In this document: positions 1 through 5,653 of the stretch, piece after piece
How the letters are laid out: each line of letters begins with the position of its first letter
Numbering within the stretch: position 1 is the stretch's first letter
NCBI RefSeq assembly: GCF_902493135.1
Contig: NZ_CABUOD010000078.1
Coordinates: 1 to 9,509 of the forward strand
Direction of reading: 5' to 3'
Length of the DNA stretch: 9,509 nt
Origin: an uncultured Parabacteroides sp.
GTDB taxonomy: Bacteria; Bacteroidota; Bacteroidia; Bacteroidales; Tannerellaceae
Made by a program: the position numbers and the translations under genes
The notes under the pieces: model-generated
The model's input: the letters and a program-made list of their open reading frames with translations, nothing else
What the model was told of the DNA's origin: nothing
Databases searched by the model: none

Positions 1-54
1 ATTCTTTGAAATAATGTTCAATATCTGCCGGTCCAGTTTGTCTATCTTCTCCAT
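1..54 (-). CDS. Lrp/AsnC-family transcriptional regulator, N-terminal fragment
   Basis: Reading leftward from an ATG at 54-52, the 18 visible codons give MEKIDKLDRQILNIISKN, which runs off the window edge. The pattern of an acidic residue, LDxxDrqIL and a following helix is the typical opening of the winged helix-turn-helix domain of Lrp/AsnC (feast/famine) regulators. These bind DNA as dimers or octamers and usually sense an amino acid through a C-terminal RAM domain, which lies outside this window. AGGAAAG sits about 16 bases upstream of the ATG, and a -7-like box lies further upstream at 94-101. The gene is on the same strand as the FKBP operon and downstream of it, but a hairpin terminator separates them, so it is probably its own unit. 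Only the N-terminus is visible, so the ligand and targets cannot be judged. Confidence 0.8.
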   Translation of the reverse strand, partial: MEKIDKLDRQILNIISKN

Positions 55-93
55 TGCTTGCTTACTTTACTTTCCTTTTTAGATTTAATGTAT

Positions 94-101
94 CAAAAGT
101 A
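94..101 (-). promoter_or_regulatory. Predicted -7 promoter box for the Lrp/AsnC gene
   Basis: On the minus strand this reads TACTTTTG, a match to the Bacteroidetes -7 consensus TAnnTTTG. It lies about 39 bases upstream of the regulator ATG at 54, which is a suitable distance. No clean -33 TTTG is visible at the expected spacing, so the prediction rests on the -7 box alone. Confidence 0.45.
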
Positions 102-162
102 TATAATTAATTTCAATACTATATCATTGTGAAAGAAAAAAGTATGAAATAAATAATAAAAG

Positions 163-196
163 CGGGCGAAAAATGCTATTTAACATATTTCGCCCG
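163..196 (-). terminator. Hairpin terminator after the FKBP operon
   Basis: A perfect 9-bp inverted repeat (CGGGCGAAA at 163-171 and TTTCGCCCG at 188-196) encloses a 16-base loop. On the minus strand the stem is followed by a T-rich stretch starting CTTTTATT. It starts about 31 bases past the stop codon of the lipoprotein FKBP gene, as expected for an intrinsic terminator. The loop is long, so efficiency is uncertain. Confidence 0.65.
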
Positions 197-227
197 TCCT
201 AACCCGTATAAAACGATAGTTTATCTC

Positions 228-938
228 TTATTTATCTTTTACGATATCCAGCAATTCGATTTCGAATTTCAGTGTGCTGTTCGGTTTGATATCCTGTCCC
301 ATGCCACGTTCGCCGTAAGCCAGGTCAGAAGGAATCCAAACGATATATTTAGAACCTACCGGCATCAACTGCAGCACTTCCGTCCAGCCCTTGATTACGC
401 CTCCAACCGGGAACTCGGCCGGTTCGCCGCCACGGTCCATCGTGCTGTCGAATTTAGTTCCGTCCAACAACGTACCCGTGTAGTGAACTTTCACTTTATC
501 GTCGGCAGTCGGTTTAGCGCCTGTACCTTCCGTTACGACCTGATACTGCAAACCGCTTTCAGTCGTGATAATGTCTTTCTTTGTTTTGTTTTCAGCCAGG
601 AACTTTTCGCCTTCTTCTTTCGTCTTCTTGGCATCTCTTGCTGAAGCTTCCATAAAGTAAGTCTGGACATAAGCCTGTGCTGCCTGCGGAGTCATCTTCA
701 TAGCGGAAGAATCGCCTTTGATAGCCTGCACAAAACCAGCGATCAGATCATCTACGTTAGCAGGATCGCCCGGCAGAGTTTTCAAGTTATCTTTGTAACC
801 TGCACCTGTGCTGATACCGATGGCATAGCTCACGCTATCTGCGGCAGTCTTCAGAGAGGCGCTTTTGTGTGAATCACCACATGATGTAATACCCATAGCT
901 ACAATCGCTGTAGCAACCAATACACTAATCTTTTTCAT
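228..938 (-). CDS. FKBP-type peptidyl-prolyl cis-trans isomerase, lipoprotein
   Basis: This 236-residue protein catalyses cis-trans isomerisation of X-Pro bonds and probably acts as a folding helper outside the cytoplasm. Residues 1-20 form a lipoprotein signal peptide ending in the lipobox ITSC, with Cys20 as the lipidation site. The residues after it (GDSHKS) are not an acidic surface-export signal, so an inner-leaflet periplasmic location is more likely. Residues about 30-125 form the helical FKBP N-terminal dimerisation region. Residues about 126-233 are the FKBP domain, with the expected pocket residues Tyr153 (VHYTG), Phe163 and Asp164 (FDS), Val181-Ile182, Trp185, Tyr208 (AYG) and Phe225. 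This is the FkpA/Mip/FklB architecture at normal length. It lies 14 bases downstream of the cytoplasmic FKBP gene on the same strand, with AGAGAAAA just before the ATG, so the two are almost certainly co-transcribed. Client proteins are unknown. Confidence 0.95.
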   Translation of the reverse strand: MKKISVLVATAIVAMGITSCGDSHKSASLKTAADSVSYAIGISTGAGYKDNLKTLPGDPANVDDLIAGFVQAIKGDSSAMKMTPQAAQAYVQTYFMEASARDAKKTKEEGEKFLAENKTKKDIITTESGLQYQVVTEGTGAKPTADDKVKVHYTGTLLDGTKFDSTMDRGGEPAEFPVGGVIKGWTEVLQLMPVGSKYIVWIPSDLAYGERGMGQDIKPNSTLKFEIELLDIVKDK

Positions 939-952
939 TTTTCTCTATTATG

Positions 953-1540
953 TTATTTTACTATGTCCAACAATTCAACATCGAAAACCAGTGCACTGTT
1001 CGGTTCGATCGCATCGCCAGCCCCGTGCTCGCCATAAGCGAGGTCTGAAGGGATGAAAAGACGCCATTTAGAACCTACCGGCATCAACTGCAACGCTTCC
1101 ACCCATCCCGGAATCACCTGAGACACGCCGAATACGGCAGGTTCGCCACGCTCTACAGAGCTATCGAATACTGTTCCGTTGATCAATGTACCATGATAAT
1201 GGCATTTTACCTTGTCGGAGGCAGCCGGTACGGCTCCTTCGCCCTGCTTCAAGACCTGATACTGCAAACCGCTGGGTAACGTAACGACTCCGGCTTTTCC
1301 CTTATTGATATTCAGGAATTCCTCTCCGGCTTTCTTATTAAGCTCCAGTCGTTCTTTCTGAAGATTCATGAAGTAATCGTTGATAACCTGTTTTGCTTCA
1401 TCGTAACTGATTTCAGGTTCTGCTCCGCTGAGCACATCCTTCAATCCTTTTACAAAATCCTCAACCTGAAGATTATTAATGCCTGAGTTCTGGAAATTAT
1501 TTCCAATGCTTAAGCCAAGTGCGTAACTAATCTTATCCAT
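953..1540 (-). CDS. FKBP-type peptidyl-prolyl cis-trans isomerase, cytoplasmic
   Basis: This protein is 195 residues from the ATG at 1540-1538. An in-frame TTG at 1555-1553 would add five residues (MKRKR), but those bases form the A-rich leader expected before a Bacteroidetes ATG, so the ATG is preferred. It has no signal peptide and should be cytoplasmic. Residues about 1-85 are the helical FKBP N-terminal region, and 86-195 the FKBP domain, with Tyr115, Phe125-Asp126, Val142-Ile143, Trp146, Tyr169 and Phe186 filling the proline pocket. The catalytic domain is very close to that of the neighbouring lipoprotein: both share LQLMPVGSK, IPSDLAYGE and ELLDIVK. This suggests a tandem duplication followed by retargeting of one copy. 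It is the first gene of the operon, with a promoter-like box at 1570-1577. The closest familiar types are FklB and SlyD-independent FKBPs. Confidence 0.95.
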   Translation of the reverse strand: MDKISYALGLSIGNNFQNSGINNLQVEDFVKGLKDVLSGAEPEISYDEAKQVINDYFMNLQKERLELNKKAGEEFLNINKGKAGVVTLPSGLQYQVLKQGEGAVPAASDKVKCHYHGTLINGTVFDSSVERGEPAVFGVSQVIPGWVEALQLMPVGSKWRLFIPSDLAYGEHGAGDAIEPNSALVFDVELLDIVK

Positions 1541-1569
1541 TCTTTTTCTTTTCAACTAATTATGAACCA

Positions 1570-1577
1570 CAAAAGTA
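1570..1577 (-). promoter_or_regulatory. Predicted -7 promoter box for the FKBP operon
   Basis: The minus strand reads TACTTTTG, matching TAnnTTTG, 29 bases upstream of the ATG at 1540. A minus-strand TTTG at 1603-1600 could be the -33 box, with 22 bases between the boxes, slightly longer than usual. Another TTTG at 1596-1593 is too close. The octamer is identical to that ahead of the Lrp/AsnC gene. Confidence 0.5.
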
Positions 1578-1909
1578 ATGCTTTTAACCACACAAACATC
1601 AAACAGCAACACTTTTTTATTACATTTGCCTCACTTATTGGAAAACGAGCAACCCTGTGCATTGCCAAAAATGTCTATGTAGAAGCAATGTAAGAACAGA
1701 AGCCACCCGACATTTGTTCAGCCTCGACATCAGAGAATTCGAATTCCTACACTGCCGGGCAAATTTTATTTTCCTAAGGATAATCTTAAATGCATCTCAC
1801 TCGATCCGAAGCAAGGCCCGCTCTCTCCTTTTTCGATGAAATTCATGCCAAAATGGTTCTTCCTTTCAGTTCATAAGGGCAAGACTGAGTGACAATATAG
1901 AATAAATCG

Positions 1910-1917
1910 TATCTTTG
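1910..1917 (+). promoter_or_regulatory. Predicted -7 promoter box for the GH76-GH125 operon
   Basis: TATCTTTG is an exact match to the Bacteroidetes TAnnTTTG box, located 30 bases before the GH76 ATG. No TTTG is seen at the usual -33 distance, which may mean a weak promoter needing an activator. That last point is inference. Confidence 0.55.
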
Positions 1918-1947
1918 CGAAGAAAATGATATTTATTCTATTAGACC

Positions 1948-3138
1948 ATGAAGCAACTGAATTTACTGATTATTCTTTGTAATTGCCTGCTGTGGGGAAC
2001 ATCTTGTAATTCTTCGACAGCCTCCTCCTCTACCGATCGCGATCTTTCTATCGCCGATTCGATGTTTACCAACATTCTGGACAAGTATAACGTCGAAAAA
2101 TACGGCTTGTTGCAGGAAACGTATCCGGCCAATCCTGACAACCAGGTCACCTATCTGGCGGAAGGTTCGAAACAGAAACGGAACCAGGAGGTATCGTTCC
2201 TCTGGCCCTACTCCGGTATGCTGTCAGGGGGAATTGCGCTCTACAAGACAACGGGAGACAAGAAATACCTGAAAGTACTGGAAGAACGGATTCTGCCGGG
2301 GCTGGAGCAGTATTGGGATAACACACGCGAACCGCTCTGCTACCAGAGCTATCCGATGTTCAACGGGGAAAGCGACCGTTTTTATGATGACAACGACTGG
2401 CTGGCGATCGATTTCTGCGACCTGTATGCCTTGACGAAGAACAAGAAATACCTGGAAAAGGCCGAAGCGCTATACAATTATATATATAGCGGATGGGACG
2501 ACGTGCTGGGCGGCGGCATCTACTGGTGCGAGCAAAAGAAGACGTCCAAGAACACATGCTCCAATGCGCCCGCAACCGTCCTCTGCATGAAACTATACAA
2601 CCTGACAAAAGACAACGCCTACCTCGAACAGGCCAAGAAGACATACGACTGGACCAAAAACAACCTCCGCGACCCGGAAGATTTCGTTTACTGGGATAAT
2701 GTCCGCCTGGACGGAAGCGTGGACAAAGCCAAATATACTTACAACAGCGGACAGATGATACAGGCCGGCGTCCTGCTCTACCAGCAATCGGGTGAAGAAG
2801 CTTATCTGAAAGACGCGCAGGAGACCGCCCAAGGCGCCTACCAACGTTTCACCGAAGTGCGCAAGGCCGTAGACGGAACGGAAACCCGCTTCTACACCGC
2901 CAGTCCTTGGTTCAACGTGATCCTGCTGCGCGGCCTGACAGCCCTCTATGAAGTGGACCATAATCCCGAATATATCCGGACAATGGCGGACAACGCCCGC
3001 TACGCATGGGAGCATACGCGCGACGTGAACGGATTCCTCGACAACGACTGGACTGGCATCAAGACCAAAGAGTATAAATGGCTGCTGGACAACGCCTGCA
3101 TGGTCGAACTTTTCTCCGAAATCAATAACATCAAATAA
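1948..3138 (+). CDS. GH76-family alpha-1,6-mannanase-type lipoprotein
   Basis: This 396-residue protein matches glycoside hydrolase family 76, whose known members are endo-acting alpha-1,6-mannanases that cut the backbone of yeast or mycobacterial mannans. Residues 1-20 are a lipoprotein leader ending GTSC, with Cys20 lipidated. The region after Cys20 is Ser/Thr-rich, not acidic, so surface display is not indicated. The rest is an alpha/alpha-barrel. It carries the paired aspartates Asp147-Asp148 in FYDDNDW, matching the catalytic Asp pair of characterised GH76 enzymes (Asp124-Asp125 in the Bacillus circulans enzyme). It also has GGGIYW at 188-193 and TYNSGQM at 264-270, near the family YNxG motif. 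Length is typical. It is followed after 12 bases by a GH125 gene, and the two probably act in sequence. Activity on alpha-1,6-mannan is inferred from family and neighbour, not shown. Confidence 0.9.
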   Translation: MKQLNLLIILCNCLLWGTSCNSSTASSSTDRDLSIADSMFTNILDKYNVEKYGLLQETYPANPDNQVTYLAEGSKQKRNQEVSFLWPYSGMLSGGIALYKTTGDKKYLKVLEERILPGLEQYWDNTREPLCYQSYPMFNGESDRFYDDNDWLAIDFCDLYALTKNKKYLEKAEALYNYIYSGWDDVLGGGIYWCEQKKTSKNTCSNAPATVLCMKLYNLTKDNAYLEQAKKTYDWTKNNLRDPEDFVYWDNVRLDGSVDKAKYTYNSGQMIQAGVLLYQQSGEEAYLKDAQETAQGAYQRFTEVRKAVDGTETRFYTASPWFNVILLRGLTALYEVDHNPEYIRTMADNARYAWEHTRDVNGFLDNDWTGIKTKEYKWLLDNACMVELFSEINNIK

Positions 3139-3150
3139 ATAGCAAACAAG

Positions 3151-4620
3151 ATGACAACACGCAGAAACTTTCTGAAAACAGGCGGCCTCTCGTTGGCAAG
3201 CCTTATGGTGGGCCAGCACTCATTCGCCCGTATGGCTGAAAAAACCGACGACAAATTAACAGGGACTGCCTCCACCCTGCAATACGTCTGTAAGCGTCCG
3301 GCACCGGACAAACGTCAGTTCACATCCGAAGCCGTAGAGAAAGCGATCGCCACCACAAAGGCTAAGCTGAAAGACCCGAAACTCGCCTGGATGTTCGAAA
3401 ACTGTTTTCCTAACACATTGGATACGACTTGCGAACACAAGATGGTGAATGGTAAACCCGACACCTTCGTCCTGACCGGCGATATCCACGCCATGTGGCT
3501 CCGCGATTCGTCGGCGCAGGTATTCCCGCATATCCAGTTCGCCAATGCCGATCCGAAAGTGAAAACCATGCTTGCCGGCGTCATCAACCGCCAGACCTGG
3601 TGCATCAACATCGACCCGTATGCCAACGGCTTCAACGAAGGACCGACCGGCAGCGAATGGGAAAGCGACTTCACGGATATGAAAAAGGAATTGCATGAGC
3701 GCAAATGGGAAATCGACTCGCTCTGTTACCCGATCCGCCTCGCCTACCATTTTTGGAAAAAGACAGGTGATACTTCTCCCTTCGATGCCGATTGGAACAA
3801 AGCGATGAAGACCGTTTACAAGACCTTTATGGAACAACAGCGTAAAGACAACCTCGGCCCGTATAAGTTCAGACGCAAGACGGACCGTCAAGGCGATACC
3901 TTGCTGAACGACGGTTGGGGCAGTCCGGTCAATCCGGTCGGTCTGATCGTTTCTTCGTTCCGCCCGTCAGACGATGCGACCCTGTTCGGGTTCCTGGTTC
4001 CCTCGAACCTGTTCGCCATCACGTCACTCCGCCAGTTGGCCGAGATGATGCGCGAGATCAAAAACGATAACGATTTTGCCCGCCGTTGCGACTCATTGGC
4101 AGACGAGGTAGCGGCCGCCGTAGAGAAATATGGAATCGTCAACCATCCGGAATATGGCAAAGTATATGCATTCGAGGTAGACGGCTTTTACAATCATGTG
4201 TTTATGGATGACGCCAATGTTCCGAGCTTGCTCGCGTTACCATATTTGGGATGCGTGGATATGAACGACCCGATCTACCTGAACACGCGCAAGATGGTGC
4301 TCAGCGATTCAAATCCTTATTTCTTCCAAGGCGAAGCCGGTGAAGGTATCGGCGGTCCGCATATCGGTTTCGGATATATCTGGCCGATGAGTATCATCAT
4401 GCGCTGCAACACGACACACGACAACGAGGAGATCCGCAAATGTGTCAAGATGTTACGCGACACGGATGCAGATACAGGGTTTATGCACGAATCGTTCTAC
4501 AAGGACGATCCAGCCAAGTTCACCCGCTCTTGGTTTGCTTGGGTCAACACATTGTTCGGCGAGATGATCTACCGCCTGGTTAATGAAGGAAAGGTGGATA
4601 TCCTGAATGATTTAGGATAA
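3151..4620 (+). CDS. GH125-family exo-alpha-1,6-mannosidase with Tat-type leader
   Basis: This 489-residue enzyme belongs to glycoside hydrolase family 125, metal-independent inverting exo-alpha-1,6-mannosidases that release mannose from alpha-1,6-mannan or N-glycan fragments. The N-terminus (TTRRNFLK at 2-9, then a hydrophobic stretch to about 25) is a twin-arginine signal peptide, probably cleaved near SFA at 24-26, implying folded export to the periplasm. Family motifs follow: TGDIHAMWLRDSSAQV at 109-124, FRPSDDA at 270-276 with the likely general acid at Asp274 or Asp275, MDDANVPSLLALPY at 352-365, and HESFYKDDPAKFTRSWFAW at 446-464 with Glu447 as the likely base. By motif position these should correspond to Asp220 and Glu393 of the Clostridium perfringens enzyme. 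It is second in a two-gene operon with GH76 and is followed by a strong terminator. No residue loss or truncation is visible. Confidence 0.95.
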   Translation: MTTRRNFLKTGGLSLASLMVGQHSFARMAEKTDDKLTGTASTLQYVCKRPAPDKRQFTSEAVEKAIATTKAKLKDPKLAWMFENCFPNTLDTTCEHKMVNGKPDTFVLTGDIHAMWLRDSSAQVFPHIQFANADPKVKTMLAGVINRQTWCINIDPYANGFNEGPTGSEWESDFTDMKKELHERKWEIDSLCYPIRLAYHFWKKTGDTSPFDADWNKAMKTVYKTFMEQQRKDNLGPYKFRRKTDRQGDTLLNDGWGSPVNPVGLIVSSFRPSDDATLFGFLVPSNLFAITSLRQLAEMMREIKNDNDFARRCDSLADEVAAAVEKYGIVNHPEYGKVYAFEVDGFYNHVFMDDANVPSLLALPYLGCVDMNDPIYLNTRKMVLSDSNPYFFQGEAGEGIGGPHIGFGYIWPMSIIMRCNTTHDNEEIRKCVKMLRDTDADTGFMHESFYKDDPAKFTRSWFAWVNTLFGEMIYRLVNEGKVDILNDLG

Positions 4621-4641
4621 CAGGCTACAATTTTTATTTAC

Positions 4642-4686
4642 AAAAGGCCGGTGTGATAAAACAATTTTGTCACACCGGCCTTTTTT
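4642..4686 (+). terminator. Strong hairpin terminator after GH125
   Basis: A perfect 11-bp GC-rich stem (GGCCGGTGTGA at 4646-4656 with TCACACCGGCC at 4670-4680) is extended outward by AAAA/TTTT pairing and inward by further A-T pairs around a tiny loop. Six T residues (4681-4686) follow. It starts 22 bases after the GH125 stop codon. The A-run on the other side means it could also stop minus-strand transcription. Confidence 0.9.
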
Positions 4687-4833
4687 GATTATCAAGCCGG
4701 ATGAATCCGGTACGGAAGCCGCAGCCATAACAAATCCGCTTCGACCGCCCCTCCGGCTATGTACTGAAAGAAAAAAGTACGGGTGCAATCCTTTTTACAG
4801 ACAAAGTTGGGAAGCCGGAAGATTTTTCTTTTC

Positions 4834-4841
4834 TATATTTG
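4834..4841 (+). promoter_or_regulatory. Predicted -7 promoter box for the sirtuin gene
   Basis: TATATTTG matches TAnnTTTG and lies 24 bases before the sirtuin ATG. The only upstream TTG (4807-4809) is 24 bases away, longer than ideal for a -33 box. With the terminator upstream, this supports a separate transcription unit. Confidence 0.5.
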
Positions 4842-4865
4842 TAAGAAATATAGAACAACTGCCTT

Positions 4866-5561
4866 ATGAAAAAGAAATTAGTCGTACTGACCGGTGCCGG
4901 GATGAGTGCCGAAAGTGGTATTTCGACCTTTCGTGACTCGGACGGACTGTGGGAGAAATATCGGGTAGAAGATGTGGCAACCCCGGAAGGCTTCGCAGCC
5001 GATCCGGAACTGGTGCTCAACTTTTACAACCAGCGGCGCCGGGAATTGCTGAACACGAAACCCAACGCCGGGCATATCGGGCTTGCCGACCTGGAACAAG
5101 AGTTTGACGTCCATATCATTACTCAGAACATCGACAACCTGCATGAGCAGGCGGGAAGCAGCCATGTGATCCATCTGCACGGTGAGCTGATGAAAGCCTG
5201 CTCCATGCGCGACCTGAATACGACATACGATATTTCGCCCGAAAATCCGGACCTGCATATAGGAGACAAGGATCCTCACGGGGTACAGCTCCGCCCCTTT
5301 ATCGTCTGGTTCGGCGAGGCGGTCCCGATGATCGATCCGGCGATCCGCCAGGTGGAAGATTGCGACATCTTTGTGGTGATCGGTACTTCGCTCAACGTAT
5401 ATCCCGCCGCCGGACTGCTGAACTACGTGCGCCGCGGCCAGCCGATCTACCTCATCGACCCGAAAGAGGTAAAAGCCTATCGCGACGATATCCGTTTCAT
5501 CCGGAAAGGAGCATCGGAAGGGGTGAAAGAATTGAAGGAGTTATTACTGCAAAATCATTAA
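4866..5561 (+). CDS. cobB: NAD-dependent protein deacylase, Sir2/CobB class
   Basis: This 231-residue sirtuin removes acyl groups from lysines using NAD+, giving nicotinamide and O-acyl-ADP-ribose. NAD-binding and catalytic motifs are complete: GAGMSAESGISTFR at 10-23, TQNID at 86-90, catalytic His105 in HLHGEL, FGE at 149-151 and GTSLNVYP at 173-180. Ala38, Tyr54 and Arg57 fit the A-x15-Y-x2-R pattern of class III sirtuins (SIRT5; Tyr92/Arg95 in E. coli CobB), which favours succinyl or other acidic acyl groups. The small-domain zinc site is missing: only Cys112 and Cys166 occur in the whole protein, so the usual four cysteines are absent. The protein is short and cytoplasmic, without the N-terminal extension of long CobB forms. 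It appears monocistronic, between a terminator upstream and a predicted promoter for the transporter operon downstream. Substrates are not evident from context. Confidence 0.95.
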   Translation: MKKKLVVLTGAGMSAESGISTFRDSDGLWEKYRVEDVATPEGFAADPELVLNFYNQRRRELLNTKPNAGHIGLADLEQEFDVHIITQNIDNLHEQAGSSHVIHLHGELMKACSMRDLNTTYDISPENPDLHIGDKDPHGVQLRPFIVWFGEAVPMIDPAIRQVEDCDIFVVIGTSLNVYPAAGLLNYVRRGQPIYLIDPKEVKAYRDDIRFIRKGASEGVKELKELLLQNH

Positions 5562-5611
5562 TACGTTCTTAAAATCAGTTATATAATAGGAACACTTTGA
5601 GGCTTTTCCAT

Positions 5612-5619
5612 TAAATTTG
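5612..5619 (+). promoter_or_regulatory. Predicted -7 promoter box for the nhaC-symporter operon
   Basis: TAAATTTG matches TAnnTTTG and lies 34 bases before the ATG at 5654. The nearest TTTG upstream (5596-5599) is only 12 bases away, too close for a standard -33 box. Because no terminator is seen after the sirtuin stop at 5561, read-through from that gene is also possible. Confidence 0.4.
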
Positions 5620-5653
5620 CAAAGTAAACACATAGAAATAAGTATTATTGAGA

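Larger units (their letters stand above)
1541..1947. other. Intergenic region without a convincing gene
   Basis: About 400 AT-rich bases separate the divergent FKBP operon and mannanase pair. Apart from the two promoter boxes annotated separately, I see a perfect 12-base palindrome, GAATTCGAATTC, at 1735-1746. A GTG-started 60-codon frame on the plus strand (1657-1839) and a 26-codon minus-strand frame (1846-1766) are both unsupported by any recognisable family. The stretch could hold regulator sites for the mannanase genes, but nothing here proves it. Confidence 0.6.

Noticed and set aside
1657..1839. 60-codon GTG-started frame on the plus strand between the FKBP operon and GH76
   Set aside because: Rare start codon, no good ribosome-binding site, no recognisable family, and odd composition rich in Cys, Arg and Phe; most likely chance.
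1766..1846. 26-codon minus-strand frame beginning MNFIEKGESG in the same gap
   Set aside because: An AAAGGAAG lies somewhat upstream, but the frame is very short, unrecognised and lacks a promoter box; insufficient to call a gene.
2593..3219. Long minus-strand frame opposite GH76
   Set aside because: Shadow of the GH76 coding frame; no family match, and the plus-strand gene has clear motifs throughout.
1948..4620. Possibility that GH76-GH125 is part of a complete polysaccharide utilisation locus in this window
   Set aside because: No SusC, SusD, GH92, sulfatase or hybrid sensor gene is present on either side; neighbours are FKBP isomerases and a sirtuin.
4697..4710. CCGGA-TGAA-TCCGG mini-hairpin just after the GH125 terminator
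   Set aside because: Five-pair stem without a T-run or known motif; the strong terminator next to it already explains transcript ending.
4761..4780. Short inverted repeat GTACT...AGTAC upstream of the sirtuin gene
   Set aside because: Only five base pairs with a 10-base A-rich loop; too weak to call an operator or terminator.
4866..5561. Sirtuin as part of an anti-phage defence system (ThsA, DSR or SIR2-Ago type)
   Set aside because: It is a compact stand-alone CobB-type deacylase with class III motif residues, and no Argonaute, HerA, TIR or other defence gene is adjacent.
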